Shown piece by piece: positions 6,265-14,191 of a stretch of 14,191 nt of DNA. The notes under the pieces are model-generated. The model was not told where the DNA came from. It ran no database searches and saw only the letters and a list, made by a program, of their open reading frames with translations. Location of the stretch: NCBI GenBank assembly GCA_934358955.1, contig CAKRLC010000071.1, positions 1-14,191 of the forward strand. The letters run 5' to 3'. Each line of letters starts with the position of its first letter. Position 1 is the stretch's first letter. This DNA is from an uncultured Roseburia sp. (lineage in GTDB: Bacteria; Bacillota; Clostridia; Lachnospirales; Lachnospiraceae). A program made the translations under genes and the position numbers.

Positions 6265-8152
6265 TAAGACGATTTTCAAAAAAAATCTGTCCCATTTCTG
6301 GCCGCTATGGGCTTTGTATACAGGTTATCTGATTCTGGTACTTCCGGTAAATTTATGGCTGACCATGTCAGGCTATAGCCAGTGGGATACTTATACACAG
6401 GTGCAGAGGCAGCTGACAGCACTTGGAGATACGATGCAGCTTGCAATGAATCCGATCATGACCTTTGTATTTGCAGCATTGTCGATCATGGCAGTTTTTT
6501 CCTATCTGTATTCCCCTAAGAATGCGAACATGGTACATGCACTGCCGGTGAACCGTCTGGAGCTGTTTGTGACGAATTTCTGCTCGGCGCTGATCTTTAT
6601 GATACTTCCGCAGATCATAACGTTTATTATTTCTGTATTTGTGTGCATCGCAGCGCATGTCACGAATATTGAATACATGCTGATCTGGTTTGGAACGACA
6701 GCAGGAGTTACTTTTTTTGCGCTGGCATTCGGCAGCTTTACGGCAATGCTGACCGGACAGCTGCTGGCATTTCCTGCTTATTATTTCTCACTGAACCTGT
6801 TATTTGTCGGATGCAGATTTCTTGTGAATGAGCTTGTAAGCAATATATGCTTCGGAATCAGCGCAAATTGGACGACCAGCAAGCTTTGCATTTTGTCACC
6901 GCTATACTATCTTTTTGAGAATCTCAAGGTTAAGACGATTTTGGATGAGGAGTATATTACGGTCGGACTGGAGCTGCAGGGAGGCTGTCTGGTTGAGATT
7001 TATGCAGCAGCAGGTGTGTTTTTCCTGATCGCAGGTTATCAGCTTTATAAAAGAAGGCAGATCGAGACAGCGGGAGATATGGTCAGCATCCGGGGAACGA
7101 AGCCGATCGTCCGTCTGGGAACAGGGTTTTTCTTCGGAGCATTGTTCGGAGATTTTCTGACAGAGGCAATGAAGATGCGCCTTCCAAGTGATCGGGCAAA
7201 TTATGTACTTCTTATATGTTTGGTGCTTCTTATGGAAACAATCTGCTTTTGTGCCGTGGAGATGCTGATGCTGAAAAGCTTCCGTATTTTCCGAAAGAGA
7301 AGACTGGCAGAATGGGCAGTCCTTCTCGGAGCAACGGCAGCATTTTTAGGAATGCTCCGGATGGATGTATTTGGGATTGAAAGTAAGATCCCGGAACTTT
7401 CTGATGTGGAACGGGCATCGATCAATCTGGATTACCGGATTTCATTTAAAGGGGACGATATCCAGACAGTGATCGATATCCAGAAACAGATCCTGGAACA
7501 GAAGGAAGAACTGATTTCCAATGACAATGTAAGCTATATAGGGATCAGTTATAAACTAAAGAATGGAAATACGATCAACAGAAATTATCCGCTTCCTGTT
7601 TCGGCAGAATATTTGCAGCAGACAGATTCGATCGCAAGCAAGGTGATCGCAATAGAAACAGAACCTGAGAATTTTATGCGATATCTGTTCGGAAAGAAAT
7701 ATGAAACCAATGAATATTATGTCGGAAGCATGCAGTATGTCACAAAGGATGGAAGAAGCAGTGATTACCGGTTCTCTGATGAAGAACTGGAGCAGATCAT
7801 GAATGCTATTTTTGCAGATATTGAAAATGGAAGCCTGTGCAGATACGAATTATATTCTCTCTGGGGATTCGATGAAAATTCAGAATATACCTACGAAAAA
7901 CGATATTATAATAGTTTTATCATTTCTTTCTTCAATCCGGAAGGCGTAATAAGGGGCGATACACAGTATTATAATGAGGACGGACTGGTGGAAGACGATG
8001 AAGACTATGATTATGATACGAGCAGTACAGCTTTCATCGAGTTTGGACCGGATTGCACCAACATCATAACAGCACTTGAGAAGCTTGGAATTGTAAATGA
8101 GGAATATCCGCTGATGACAAATGAGGAATATTATAGTCTTACAGACAGATAG
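6239..8152 (+). CDS. ABC-2 type transporter permease with large C-terminal soluble domain
   Basis: Integral membrane subunit, 637 residues from ATG 6239. GGGAGGAG at 6225-6232, six bases upstream, decides this start over the in-frame ATG 6218. I count about nine hydrophobic segments by eye (roughly 21-43, 71-91, 110-140, 146-170, 175-197, 252-270, 292-310, 322-343 and 356-376). Residues 380-637 are hydrophilic and acidic, with a strongly acidic Asp/Glu/Tyr run near 580-593 and no recognisable catalytic motif. With a cytoplasmic N-terminus and nine segments, this tail would face outward. The motif ALPVNRLELF after segment 2 is like other clostridial ABC-2 permeases ('ALPI-R' coupling region). 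Only one permease is encoded, so it probably homodimerises. Exported or sensed substrate is unknown. Confidence 0.85.
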   Translation: MKSKSYCFNKTIFKKNLSHFWPLWALYTGYLILVLPVNLWLTMSGYSQWDTYTQVQRQLTALGDTMQLAMNPIMTFVFAALSIMAVFSYLYSPKNANMVHALPVNRLELFVTNFCSALIFMILPQIITFIISVFVCIAAHVTNIEYMLIWFGTTAGVTFFALAFGSFTAMLTGQLLAFPAYYFSLNLLFVGCRFLVNELVSNICFGISANWTTSKLCILSPLYYLFENLKVKTILDEEYITVGLELQGGCLVEIYAAAGVFFLIAGYQLYKRRQIETAGDMVSIRGTKPIVRLGTGFFFGALFGDFLTEAMKMRLPSDRANYVLLICLVLLMETICFCAVEMLMLKSFRIFRKRRLAEWAVLLGATAAFLGMLRMDVFGIESKIPELSDVERASINLDYRISFKGDDIQTVIDIQKQILEQKEELISNDNVSYIGISYKLKNGNTINRNYPLPVSAEYLQQTDSIASKVIAIETEPENFMRYLFGKKYETNEYYVGSMQYVTKDGRSSDYRFSDEELEQIMNAIFADIENGSLCRYELYSLWGFDENSEYTYEKRYYNSFIISFFNPEGVIRGDTQYYNEDGLVEDDEDYDYDTSSTAFIEFGPDCTNIITALEKLGIVNEEYPLMTNEEYYSLTDR

Positions 8153-8231
8153 TTTCCTGACAGCACGGCCGTTCTGCTGCGTGGGAAAGTGATTCAGATG
8201 TGGCAGACTCCTTTTGCAAAGAAAAATTTAG

Positions 8232-8267
8232 GGATGGAATAGCTATTGTTATTCCATCCTTTTTATT
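8232..8267 (+). terminator. Intrinsic terminator of the GntR-ABC cassette
   Basis: A perfect 9-bp stem, GGATGGAAT (8232-8240) with ATTCCATCC (8251-8259), encloses a 10-base loop and is followed directly by TTTTTATT (8260-8267). It lies 80 bases after the permease stop and separates this cassette from the DUF512-der block. The remaining sequence to 8324 is A/T-rich leader for the next gene; TTGTAA at 8266-8271 could be a -35 box, but I found no good matching -10. Confidence 0.93.
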
Positions 8268-8324
8268 GTAAACTAATGATAAATGTCTTTATCGTTAAGA
8301 ATAAATTTTGAAAGGTAATATTAC

Positions 8325-9677
8325 ATGAAGAAGAACCAGCATGTTATTTATAAAATAGAGCCGGGGAGCATCGCGGAGGAGCTAGAATTAGAACCGGGAG
8401 ATATCCTGCTCCGGATCAATGGAAAAGAGATCGAAGATGTTTTTGATTATCATTATCTGATCCACGATGAGTATATAGAAGCTGTTTTCCTGAAGAAAAA
8501 CGGGGAGGAATGGGAGCTTGAGATAGAAAAGGATTATGATGATGATCTGGGGATCGAATTCGAAAATGGTCTGATGGATGATTATAAATCCTGCCATAAT
8601 AAGTGTATTTTCTGTTTCATCGATCAGATGCCAAAGGGAATGCGAGAGACGCTTTATTTCAAGGATGATGATTCAAGACTTTCTTTTTTACAGGGAAATT
8701 ATGTGACACTTACAAATATGAAGGACAAGGACTTAGAACGTATTATTAACTATAAGCTTGCCCCGATCAATATATCTGTGCAGACGACAAATCCAGAGCT
8801 GCGCTGTAAGATGTTAAATAACCGTTTCGCTGGGGAGGCTTTAAAAAAGATTGACCGGCTGTATGAGGGCGGTATCGAGATGAACGGACAGATCGTATTA
8901 TGCCGTGGTATCAACGATGGAGAAGAGTTAGATCGTTCCATCCGGGATCTGACAAAGTATCTTCCATATATGGAGAGCGTGTCGGTCGTACCGGTAGGGC
9001 TTTCAAAGTATCGTGACGGATTGTTCCCATTAGAACCATTTACAAAAGAGGATGCGATCGAGGTATTAAAGACGATCCATAAGTGGCAGAAGGTGTGTAT
9101 GGAAACACACCAGACCCATTTTATCCATGCGAGTGATGAATGGTATCTGCTGGCAGAACAGCCACTTCCGGAAGCAGACAATTATGATGGATATATCCAG
9201 CTTGAAAATGGTGTCGGCATGATCCGGCTTTTGATGGACGAGTTCCATGAAGCGATGGAGGCGCTGTTAGCTGACAGGGCAGATCCGGATACGGATCCTG
9301 CACTTCTTCCGGATGCGGCAGGGGAGCATCACATCACACTGGCAAGCGGACTCCTTGCAGCACCATTTATCGAGAAGCTTGCAAAGGAGTGTGAAGCAGA
9401 ATTTCCAAATTATAAACTGGAAGTAGTACCGATCGTCAACGAATTTTTCGGAGAGCGGATCACCGTTTCCGGACTTTTGACCGGACAGGATCTTCTTAAG
9501 CAGTTAAAGAGCAGGAATCTTGGAGAAAAACTGCTTCTGCCATGCAATACACTGCGCAGTGGGGAAGAGGTATTTCTCGATGATATGACATTAGATGAAC
9601 TGAAAGATTCTTTACAAGTGCCGATAGATATTGTAAAATCAAGCGGTCAGGATCTTCTTGACGCGATGTTGTTTTAA
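8325..9677 (+). CDS. DUF512 family protein: PDZ-like domain plus radical-SAM-like cluster motif
   Basis: Uncharacterised conserved protein of 450 residues. Residues 1-80 look like a degenerate PDZ domain (IEPGSIAEELELEPGDILLRING). A cysteine motif, CHNKCIFC (Cys90, Cys94, Cys97), fits the CxxxCxxC pattern that binds the [4Fe-4S] cluster in radical SAM enzymes. A TIM-barrel-like region follows (INISVQTTNPELR, then QIVLCRGINDGEEL). The C-terminal third (about 300-450) is the DUF512 domain, with GERITVSGLLTGQDL and LPCNTLRSGEEVFLDDMTL. There is no signal peptide or membrane segment, so it should be cytosolic. AAAGG 9 bases before ATG 8325 supports the start. The gene lies 40 bases before der, an arrangement I recall as common in Clostridia. 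The reaction and substrate are unknown. Confidence 0.88.
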   Translation: MKKNQHVIYKIEPGSIAEELELEPGDILLRINGKEIEDVFDYHYLIHDEYIEAVFLKKNGEEWELEIEKDYDDDLGIEFENGLMDDYKSCHNKCIFCFIDQMPKGMRETLYFKDDDSRLSFLQGNYVTLTNMKDKDLERIINYKLAPINISVQTTNPELRCKMLNNRFAGEALKKIDRLYEGGIEMNGQIVLCRGINDGEELDRSIRDLTKYLPYMESVSVVPVGLSKYRDGLFPLEPFTKEDAIEVLKTIHKWQKVCMETHQTHFIHASDEWYLLAEQPLPEADNYDGYIQLENGVGMIRLLMDEFHEAMEALLADRADPDTDPALLPDAAGEHHITLASGLLAAPFIEKLAKECEAEFPNYKLEVVPIVNEFFGERITVSGLLTGQDLLKQLKSRNLGEKLLLPCNTLRSGEEVFLDDMTLDELKDSLQVPIDIVKSSGQDLLDAMLF

Positions 9678-9717
9678 GGAAAAACAGGAATAGTTATAAA
9701 TAAGAAGGAGTAAATAG

Positions 9718-11046
9718 ATGAGTAAACCAGTAGTAGCGATTGTAGGCCGTCCAAATGTTGGAAAATCCACACTGTTCAACGTGCTTGCAGGCGAACGTAT
9801 TTCTATTGTAAAGGATACACCGGGTGTAACAAGAGACCGTATTTATGCGGAAGTTTCCTGGCTGGATCACAATTTTACCATGATCGATACCGGTGGTATT
9901 GAACCGGACAGTAAAGATATTATTTTATCACAGATGAGGGAGCAGGCTGAGATCGCGATCGCAACGGCGGATGTGATCATTTTCCTGACGGACGTGAGAC
10001 AGGGACTGCAGGACTCTGATTCCAAAGTAGCGGATCTTCTGCGCAGATCCGGAAAGCCGGTCGTACTTGTAGTAAATAAAGTAGACAGCTTCGAGAAATA
10101 TATGGCAGATGTCTATGAATTTTATAATCTTGGTATTGGGGATCCACATCCGATCTCTGCAGCATCTATGCTTGGCCTGGGTGACATGTTAGATGAAGTA
10201 GTAAAATATTTCCCGGATTATAGTAAGGATGAGAAAGAGGACGACCGTCCAAAGATCGCCATTATCGGAAAACCGAATGTTGGGAAATCTTCTCTGATCA
10301 ACAGACTGGCACAGGAAGACCGTGTGATCGTATCGGATATCGCAGGAACAACGAGAGATGCCATTGATACCGATATTAAATACAATGGAAAAGAATATGT
10401 CTTTATTGATACAGCAGGATTAAGACGTAAGAATAAGATCAAGGAAGAGATCGAACGTTACAGTATTATCCGTGCAGTGACCGCTGTGGAACGCGCAGAT
10501 GTCTGTATTATTGTGATCGATGCTACAGAAGGCGTAACAGAGCAGGATGCAAAGATCGCAGGAATTGCCCATGACCGTGGAAAGGGAATCATTATTGCAG
10601 TGAATAAATGGGATGCGATCGAAAAGAACGACAAGACGATTTACCGTCATACAGAAAAAATCCGTGACATTTTAAGCTTTATGCCGTATGCAGAGATTAT
10701 ATTTATTTCCGCAAAATCCGGTCAGCGAATCGGTAAAATCTTTGAGACAATTGATGTCGTGATCGAGAACAACAGTATGCGTGTCGCTACCGGTGTTTTA
10801 AATGAGATCGTGACAGAAGCAGTTGCCATGCAGCAGCCACCATCAGATAAGGGCAAGAGACTTCGTATTTACTATACGACACAGGTTGCAGTAAAGCCAC
10901 CTACTTTTGTTATATTTGTAAACGATAAGGAACTGATGCATTTTTCGTACACACGTTATCTTGAGAACCGGATCCGTGAAACATTTGGATTCAGGGGAAC
11001 GGCTCTGAAATTTATTATCAGAGAAAGAAAGGAAAATGAGAAATGA
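9718..11046 (+). CDS. der: Ribosome-associated GTPase Der (EngA)
   Basis: Essential GTPase with two consecutive G domains that matures the 50S ribosomal subunit. Domain 1 has G1 GRPNVGKS (10-17), G3 DTGG (57-60) and G4 NKVD (120-123). Domain 2 has G1 GKPNVGKS (184-191), G3 DTAG (231-234) and G4 NKWD (296-299). The C-terminal KH-like domain (about 355-440) ends in the usual [12 protein letters not shown] segment. Length (442 aa) is typical. AAGGAG at 9705-9710, seven bases before ATG 9718, fixes the start. Its stop codon overlaps the plsY start by 4 bases (ATGA), so the two are coupled. Confidence 0.98.
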   Translation: MSKPVVAIVGRPNVGKSTLFNVLAGERISIVKDTPGVTRDRIYAEVSWLDHNFTMIDTGGIEPDSKDIILSQMREQAEIAIATADVIIFLTDVRQGLQDSDSKVADLLRRSGKPVVLVVNKVDSFEKYMADVYEFYNLGIGDPHPISAASMLGLGDMLDEVVKYFPDYSKDEKEDDRPKIAIIGKPNVGKSSLINRLAQEDRVIVSDIAGTTRDAIDTDIKYNGKEYVFIDTAGLRRKNKIKEEIERYSIIRAVTAVERADVCIIVIDATEGVTEQDAKIAGIAHDRGKGIIIAVNKWDAIEKNDKTIYRHTEKIRDILSFMPYAEIIFISAKSGQRIGKIFETIDVVIENNSMRVATGVLNEIVTEAVAMQQPPSDKGKRLRIYYTTQVAVKPPTFVIFVNDKELMHFSYTRYLENRIRETFGFRGTALKFIIRERKENEK

Positions 11047-11690
11047 TAGTGGCAAGAATCGTTTCCGCACTGATCGGCTATGTATGCGGATTATTTGAGA
11101 CAGGATATTTTTATGGAAAGATACGGGGAGTGGATATCCGTACAAAAGGCAGCGGTAATTCCGGTGCAACGAATACACTTCGTACGTTTGGCTGGAAAGC
11201 AGGTCTTGTAACCTGTATCGGGGATGTACTAAAGACTATGATCGCGATCTGGATCGTAAAGTTTCTGTTTCATGATGCATACGGAAGTAATGTGATTTTG
11301 CTGGAGCTGTATGCAGGTTTTGGAGCAGTATTAGGACATAATTTCCCATTTTACCTGAAGTTTAAAGGCGGAAAAGGAGTTGCCTGCACCGGCGGAATGG
11401 TTTTGGGCGTTTATCCTGTTGTTGCACCTGTCAGTCTTGGATTATTTGTCCTGATCAGTGCTGTGACAAAGTATGTTTCTCTTGGATCTATTTTGGGACT
11501 GATCAGTGTATTCGTACAGGTTGTCCTATATGGACAGATGGGGATCCTTTCAATTCCGGCAGCGATCCGGCCGGAGTTTTACATACTGACGGCATGCTTT
11601 ACCCTGCTTGGGATCTGGCAGCATCGTTCGAATATCAAACGTCTGATGAATGGAACAGAGAATAAGCTGGGAGCCGGAAAAGCAAAATAA
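11043..11690 (+). CDS. plsY: Acyl-phosphate glycerol-3-phosphate acyltransferase PlsY
   Basis: Membrane enzyme that transfers an acyl group from acyl-phosphate to glycerol-3-phosphate, giving lysophosphatidic acid. The 215-residue protein has about five membrane segments and the three family motifs: GSGNSGATN (36-44), [17 protein letters not shown] (98-114) and the [13 protein letters not shown] segment (194-206) near the C-terminus. The start overlaps the der stop, with GAAAGGAAAA just upstream. The next gene, gpsA, makes the glycerol-3-phosphate substrate, so the pair supplies and uses the same intermediate. The family assignment is firm. Confidence 0.96.
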   Translation: MIVARIVSALIGYVCGLFETGYFYGKIRGVDIRTKGSGNSGATNTLRTFGWKAGLVTCIGDVLKTMIAIWIVKFLFHDAYGSNVILLELYAGFGAVLGHNFPFYLKFKGGKGVACTGGMVLGVYPVVAPVSLGLFVLISAVTKYVSLGSILGLISVFVQVVLYGQMGILSIPAAIRPEFYILTACFTLLGIWQHRSNIKRLMNGTENKLGAGKAK

Positions 11691-11731
11691 GTAAAAAAGA
11701 CAAAAATGGAACAGAAATCGAGGATAGAAAA

Positions 11732-12745
11732 ATGGCTAATGTTGCAGTGATTGGAGCAGGAAGCTGGGGCATTGCCCTGGCAAAGGTGCTGTATACAAAT
11801 GGTAATCAGGTAACAGTATGGTCGATCGTAGAAGACGAGATCGCTATGCTGAAGGAAAAACATGAGCATGTTCAGAAGCTTCCGGGCGTAAAGCTTCCTG
11901 AGGATATGGAATTTACCACAGATCTGGAAAAAGCTATTAACGGCAAAGAATATCTGATCCTTGCGGTGCCTTCTGTATTTACACGAAGCACAGCGAAGAG
12001 CATGGCAGCTTTTGTAAAAGAGGGACAGGTGATCGTCTGTGTGGCAAAGGGAATCGAGGAAGAGACACTGATGCTGCTGACAGATATTGTCGAGCAGGAG
12101 ATCCCGCAGGCAGAGGTTGCTGTTATGTGTGGACCAAGCCATGCAGAAGAAGTTGGAATCGGGCTTCCGACAACCGTTGTCGCAGGGGCAAAAAAACGCA
12201 GTATCGCAGAAAGAATCCAGGATATTTTTATGAATCAGGTGTTCCGTGTATACACAAGCTCTGACGTGCTTGGAATGGAGCTTGGAGGTTCTTTGAAGAA
12301 TGTCATCGCACTGGCAGCCGGCATGGCAGATGGCCTTGGCTATGGAGATAATACAAAGGCTGCGCTGATCACAAGAGGAATGTTTGAGATGAACAAGCTT
12401 GCAGTGACGATGGGGGCAAAACCGGAGACATTAAACGGACTGACCGGAATCGGTGATCTGATCGTAACCTGTGAAAGTAAACACAGCCGTAACCGAAAAG
12501 CAGGAATGCTGATCGGACAGGGATATACGATGCAGCAGGCAATGGATGAAGTAAAAATGGTAGTAGAGGGAGTGTACTCTGCAAAGGCAGCGATCGCTTT
12601 GGCAAAGAAATATGAAGTGGATATGCCGATCATCGAAGAAGTAAACCAGGTATTATTTGCAGATAAGACGGCAAAAGAAGCTGTGAACGACCTGATGCTT
12701 CGTGATAAGAAGATGGAACACAGCAACCTTGACTGGGAAGACTAG
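11732..12745 (+). CDS. gpsA: Glycerol-3-phosphate dehydrogenase [NAD(P)+]
   Basis: Cytosolic dehydrogenase that reduces dihydroxyacetone phosphate to sn-glycerol-3-phosphate for phospholipid synthesis. The N-terminal Rossmann motif is VIGAGSWG (6-13). AVP (78-80) and VAKGIE (104-109) follow, then CGPSHAEE (133-140), GGSLKN with catalytic Lys189, and GIGDLIVTCESKHSRNR (239-255) at the substrate site. Length (337 aa) is usual. GAGGAT lies just before ATG 11732. It is 41 bases after plsY, its pathway partner, and no terminator separates them. The SLKN segment has Ser where Ala is more common; it is unlikely to matter. Confidence 0.97.
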   Translation: MANVAVIGAGSWGIALAKVLYTNGNQVTVWSIVEDEIAMLKEKHEHVQKLPGVKLPEDMEFTTDLEKAINGKEYLILAVPSVFTRSTAKSMAAFVKEGQVIVCVAKGIEEETLMLLTDIVEQEIPQAEVAVMCGPSHAEEVGIGLPTTVVAGAKKRSIAERIQDIFMNQVFRVYTSSDVLGMELGGSLKNVIALAAGMADGLGYGDNTKAALITRGMFEMNKLAVTMGAKPETLNGLTGIGDLIVTCESKHSRNRKAGMLIGQGYTMQQAMDEVKMVVEGVYSAKAAIALAKKYEVDMPIIEEVNQVLFADKTAKEAVNDLMLRDKKMEHSNLDWED

Positions 12746-12830
12746 GCTGCGTCAGGTTCTCTGATGCCGCAGATGGAAATTCATACAAGTTAGTTGCAGA
12801 ATGATGTACCAGAATGGAGTGTATACAAGA

Positions 12831-13268
12831 ATGAAGATAAAGATAAAGAAACTGGATGCGGGTGCAGTGCTCCCGACAAGAGGAAGCAGCCAGGCAGCAG
12901 GCTATGATCTGTATGCAAAGAGTACAGAAGATACCGTGATCCCGGCACATCAGACCGTAATGGTTGGAACAGGGATCGCCATGGAGATACCGGAGGGATA
13001 CTTCGGAGCTATTTTTGCAAGAAGCGGTCTTGCATCCAAACAGGGACTGCGTCCTGCAAACTGTGTCGGAGTCGTGGATTCTGATTACCGTGGCGAGTTT
13101 ATGATCGCTTTGCACAATGATACAGATGCAGAGCGTGTGATCGCCGGAAAAGAGCGGATCGCGCAGATGGTAGTGATGCCGTATCTTCCTGTTGAATTTG
13201 AAGAAGTAGAAGAATTGACAGAAACAGAACGTGGGGAAGGCGGATTTGGTTCGACCGGAAGAAACTAA
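12831..13268 (+). CDS. dut: dUTP diphosphatase (dUTPase)
   Basis: Trimeric enzyme that hydrolyses dUTP to dUMP, keeping uracil out of DNA and supplying thymidylate synthesis. All five motifs are present in the 145-residue protein: AAGYDLYA (22-29), RSGLASKQGL (64-73), GVVDSDYRGE (80-89, catalytic Asp83), RIAQMVV (109-115) and the glycine-rich GEGGFGSTGR at the C-terminus. ATG 12831 is chosen because the protein then begins MKIKIKKLDAGAVLPTRG as in relatives, with GGAG at 12816-12819. In-frame ATGs at 12801 and 12804 would add up to 10 unlikely residues and lack a ribosome site. An 85-base gap separates it from gpsA. That gap holds only a weak hairpin without a T-run. Confidence 0.97.
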   Translation: MKIKIKKLDAGAVLPTRGSSQAAGYDLYAKSTEDTVIPAHQTVMVGTGIAMEIPEGYFGAIFARSGLASKQGLRPANCVGVVDSDYRGEFMIALHNDTDAERVIAGKERIAQMVVMPYLPVEFEEVEELTETERGEGGFGSTGRN

Positions 13269-13327
13269 TCCTGTTTCGTCAAAATGACGGAAAAAGATAA
13301 AAATACCGTACAACTTAACCAAGACAT

Positions 13328-13416
13328 AAAAAAACAGTCAAAATCACTGTACATTTCTACAACAAAGGGCCCATTTCTTTGTGTAGGTGACATATGGTAA
13401 TTTTGGCTGTTTTTTT
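13328..13416. terminator. Large, probably bidirectional hairpin terminator after dut
   Basis: The outer stem pairs 13328-13344 (A7 then CAGTCAAAAT) with 13400-13416 (ATTTTGGCTG then T7), 17 base pairs with one G-U pair. The 55-base interior contains a second stem, CTACAACAAAG (13357-13367) with CTTTGTGTAG (13377-13386, one bulged A), closed by a 9-base loop. The T7 run ends the + strand transcript from dut, and the symmetrical A7 gives a T7 run on the other strand. An elaborate interior like this is unusual for a plain terminator, so a structured RNA role is possible. Confidence 0.75.
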
Positions 13417-13432
13417 GTATAGTAAGTATAAC
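13403..13432 (+). promoter_or_regulatory. Putative promoter of the sugar ABC ATPase gene
   Basis: TTGGCT (13403-13408) and TATAAC (13427-13432) are 18 bases apart and match sigma-A boxes at 4/6 and 5/6 positions. TATAGT at 13418-13423 is an alternative -10 box but has only a poor -35 partner. The -35 box lies in the 3' arm of the preceding terminator stem and the T7 run forms part of the spacer. Transcription would start near 13439, about 28 bases before the ATG. Confidence 0.5.
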
Positions 13433-13466
13433 AAAAAAAGGACAGAGTTCAGGAGGTAATTCACCA

Positions 13467-14191
13467 ATGGCAAGTTTATCATTAAAGAATGTATGCAAAG
13501 TATATCCTAACGGTTTTGAAGCTGTTAAGGATTTTAACCTTGAAGTAGAAGATCAGGAATTCATCATTTTCGTAGGACCATCCGGATGTGGAAAATCTAC
13601 AACACTTCGTATGATCGCAGGTCTTGAAGAGATTTCTTCCGGAGAATTAAAAATCGACGGAAAACTCGTAAATGACGTAGAACCAAAAGACAGAGATATC
13701 GCAATGGTATTCCAGAACTACGCATTATATCCACATATGACTGTATTTGATAATATGGCATTCGGATTAAAATTAAGAAAAGTTCCAAAGGATGAGATCA
13801 AGAGAAAAGTGGAAGAAGCTGCTAAGATCCTTGACCTTGATAAATTATTAGACCGTAAGCCAAAGGCTTTATCCGGTGGTCAGAGACAGCGTGTTGCTAT
13901 GGGACGTGCTATCGTTCGTAATCCTAAGGTATTCCTTATGGATGAACCTCTTTCCAACCTGGATGCAAAATTACGTGTACAGATGCGTTCTGAGATCGCT
14001 TCTTTACATAACAGATTAAAAGCTACGATCATCTATGTAACACATGATCAGACAGAAGCTATGACATTAGGTACCAGAATCGTTGTATTAAAAGATGGTG
14101 TTATCATGCAGGTTGATTCCCCACAGAAATTATACAATGAGCCTAACAACTTATTCGTAGCAGGATTCATCGGATCTCCACAGATGAACTT
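13467..14191 (+). CDS. Sugar ABC transporter ATP-binding protein, MsmK/UgpC/MalK type (3' end cut)
   Basis: Cytoplasmic ATPase of CUT1-type carbohydrate importers; one such ATPase often serves several sugar transporters in Firmicutes. The 241 codons present contain Walker [10 protein letters not shown] (37-45), Q-loop Gln83 in [11 protein letters not shown], signature LSGGQ (135-139), Walker B VFLMDEP (155-161), D-loop SNLDAKLR and His193 in VTHDQTEAM. The C-terminal TOBE-like regulatory domain, roughly 130 residues in relatives, lies beyond the window, so the frame is open at the edge. AGGAGGT (13451-13457) decides the ATG. Codon choice is far more biased (TTA, CGT, GTA, CCA) than in the preceding genes, which suggests high expression. 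No permease or binding-protein gene is adjacent, as expected for a shared ATPase. Whether it should be called msmK, msmX or ugpC cannot be decided here. Confidence 0.95.
   Translation, partial: MASLSLKNVCKVYPNGFEAVKDFNLEVEDQEFIIFVGPSGCGKSTTLRMIAGLEEISSGELKIDGKLVNDVEPKDRDIAMVFQNYALYPHMTVFDNMAFGLKLRKVPKDEIKRKVEEAAKILDLDKLLDRKPKALSGGQRQRVAMGRAIVRNPKVFLMDEPLSNLDAKLRVQMRSEIASLHNRLKATIIYVTHDQTEAMTLGTRIVVLKDGVIMQVDSPQKLYNEPNNLFVAGFIGSPQMN

Noticed and set aside
12748..12773. Hairpin after gpsA (CTGCG...CGCAG) as a terminator
   Set aside because: The stem is interrupted by a bulge and there is no T-run after it, so termination is not supported.
13276..13293. Small hairpin CGTCA-AAA-TGACG just after dut as the dut terminator
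   Set aside because: The stem is short and followed by A-rich sequence, not T; the larger hairpin at 13328-13416 is a better + strand terminator.
12630..13322. A 230-codon open frame on the minus strand opposite gpsA and dut
   Set aside because: It covers the dut gene in antisense, its product is Cys/His/Ser-rich with no recognisable domain, and no minus-strand promoter or ribosome site was seen.

Overview
This window looks like chromosomal DNA from a low-to-mid-GC Clostridia, most likely a gut Lachnospiraceae member (my inference). The reasons are strong AGGAGG-type ribosome sites, TTGACA/TATAAT-like promoters, protein types typical of the group, and two conserved housekeeping blocks: lepB-rbgA-rnhB-yraN and DUF512-der-plsY-gpsA. 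All supported genes lie on the + strand. I saw no tRNA, rRNA, CRISPR array, insertion sequence or phage gene, and no gap longer than 300 bases.

Region 1 (1-4777): signal peptidase I (lepB), the 50S assembly GTPase RbgA, ribonuclease HII (rnhB), the UPF0102 nuclease-like protein YraN, the peptidoglycan-editing/purine-nucleoside enzyme PgeF (YfiH family), and an M42-family metallopeptidase. lepB, rbgA and rnhB are almost contiguous, as are yraN and pgeF. The conserved N-terminus of YraN has no ATG, GTG or TTG start. A well-placed Shine-Dalgarno points to an ATT start codon.

Region 2 (about 4800-8270): a self-contained transporter cassette with its own promoter and a strong intrinsic terminator. 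It has a short GntR/YtrA-type repressor (TTG start), an ABC ATPase and a large ABC-2-type permease, with overlapping genes. The permease carries about 260 residues of soluble C-terminal domain, predicted to lie outside the cell. The promoter spacer holds a repeated GCATGC element that could be the repressor's operator.

Region 3 (8325-13268): a PDZ-plus-radical-SAM-like DUF512 protein, the double GTPase Der (50S assembly), PlsY and GpsA (the glycerol-3-phosphate supply and first acylation steps of phospholipid synthesis), and dUTPase. der and plsY overlap by 4 bases.

Region 4 (13269-14191): a large hairpin terminator with a 17-bp outer stem, a promoter that appears to overlap its T-tract, and the first 241 codons of a highly codon-biased sugar-ABC ATPase of the MsmK/UgpC/MalK type, cut by the window end.

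Most of the window is ordinary core genome. The points that deserve a second look are the ATT start of yraN, the regulator-ABC cassette with its putative operator and extracytoplasmic domain, the uncharacterised DUF512 enzyme beside der, and the overlapping terminator/promoter before the sugar ATPase.
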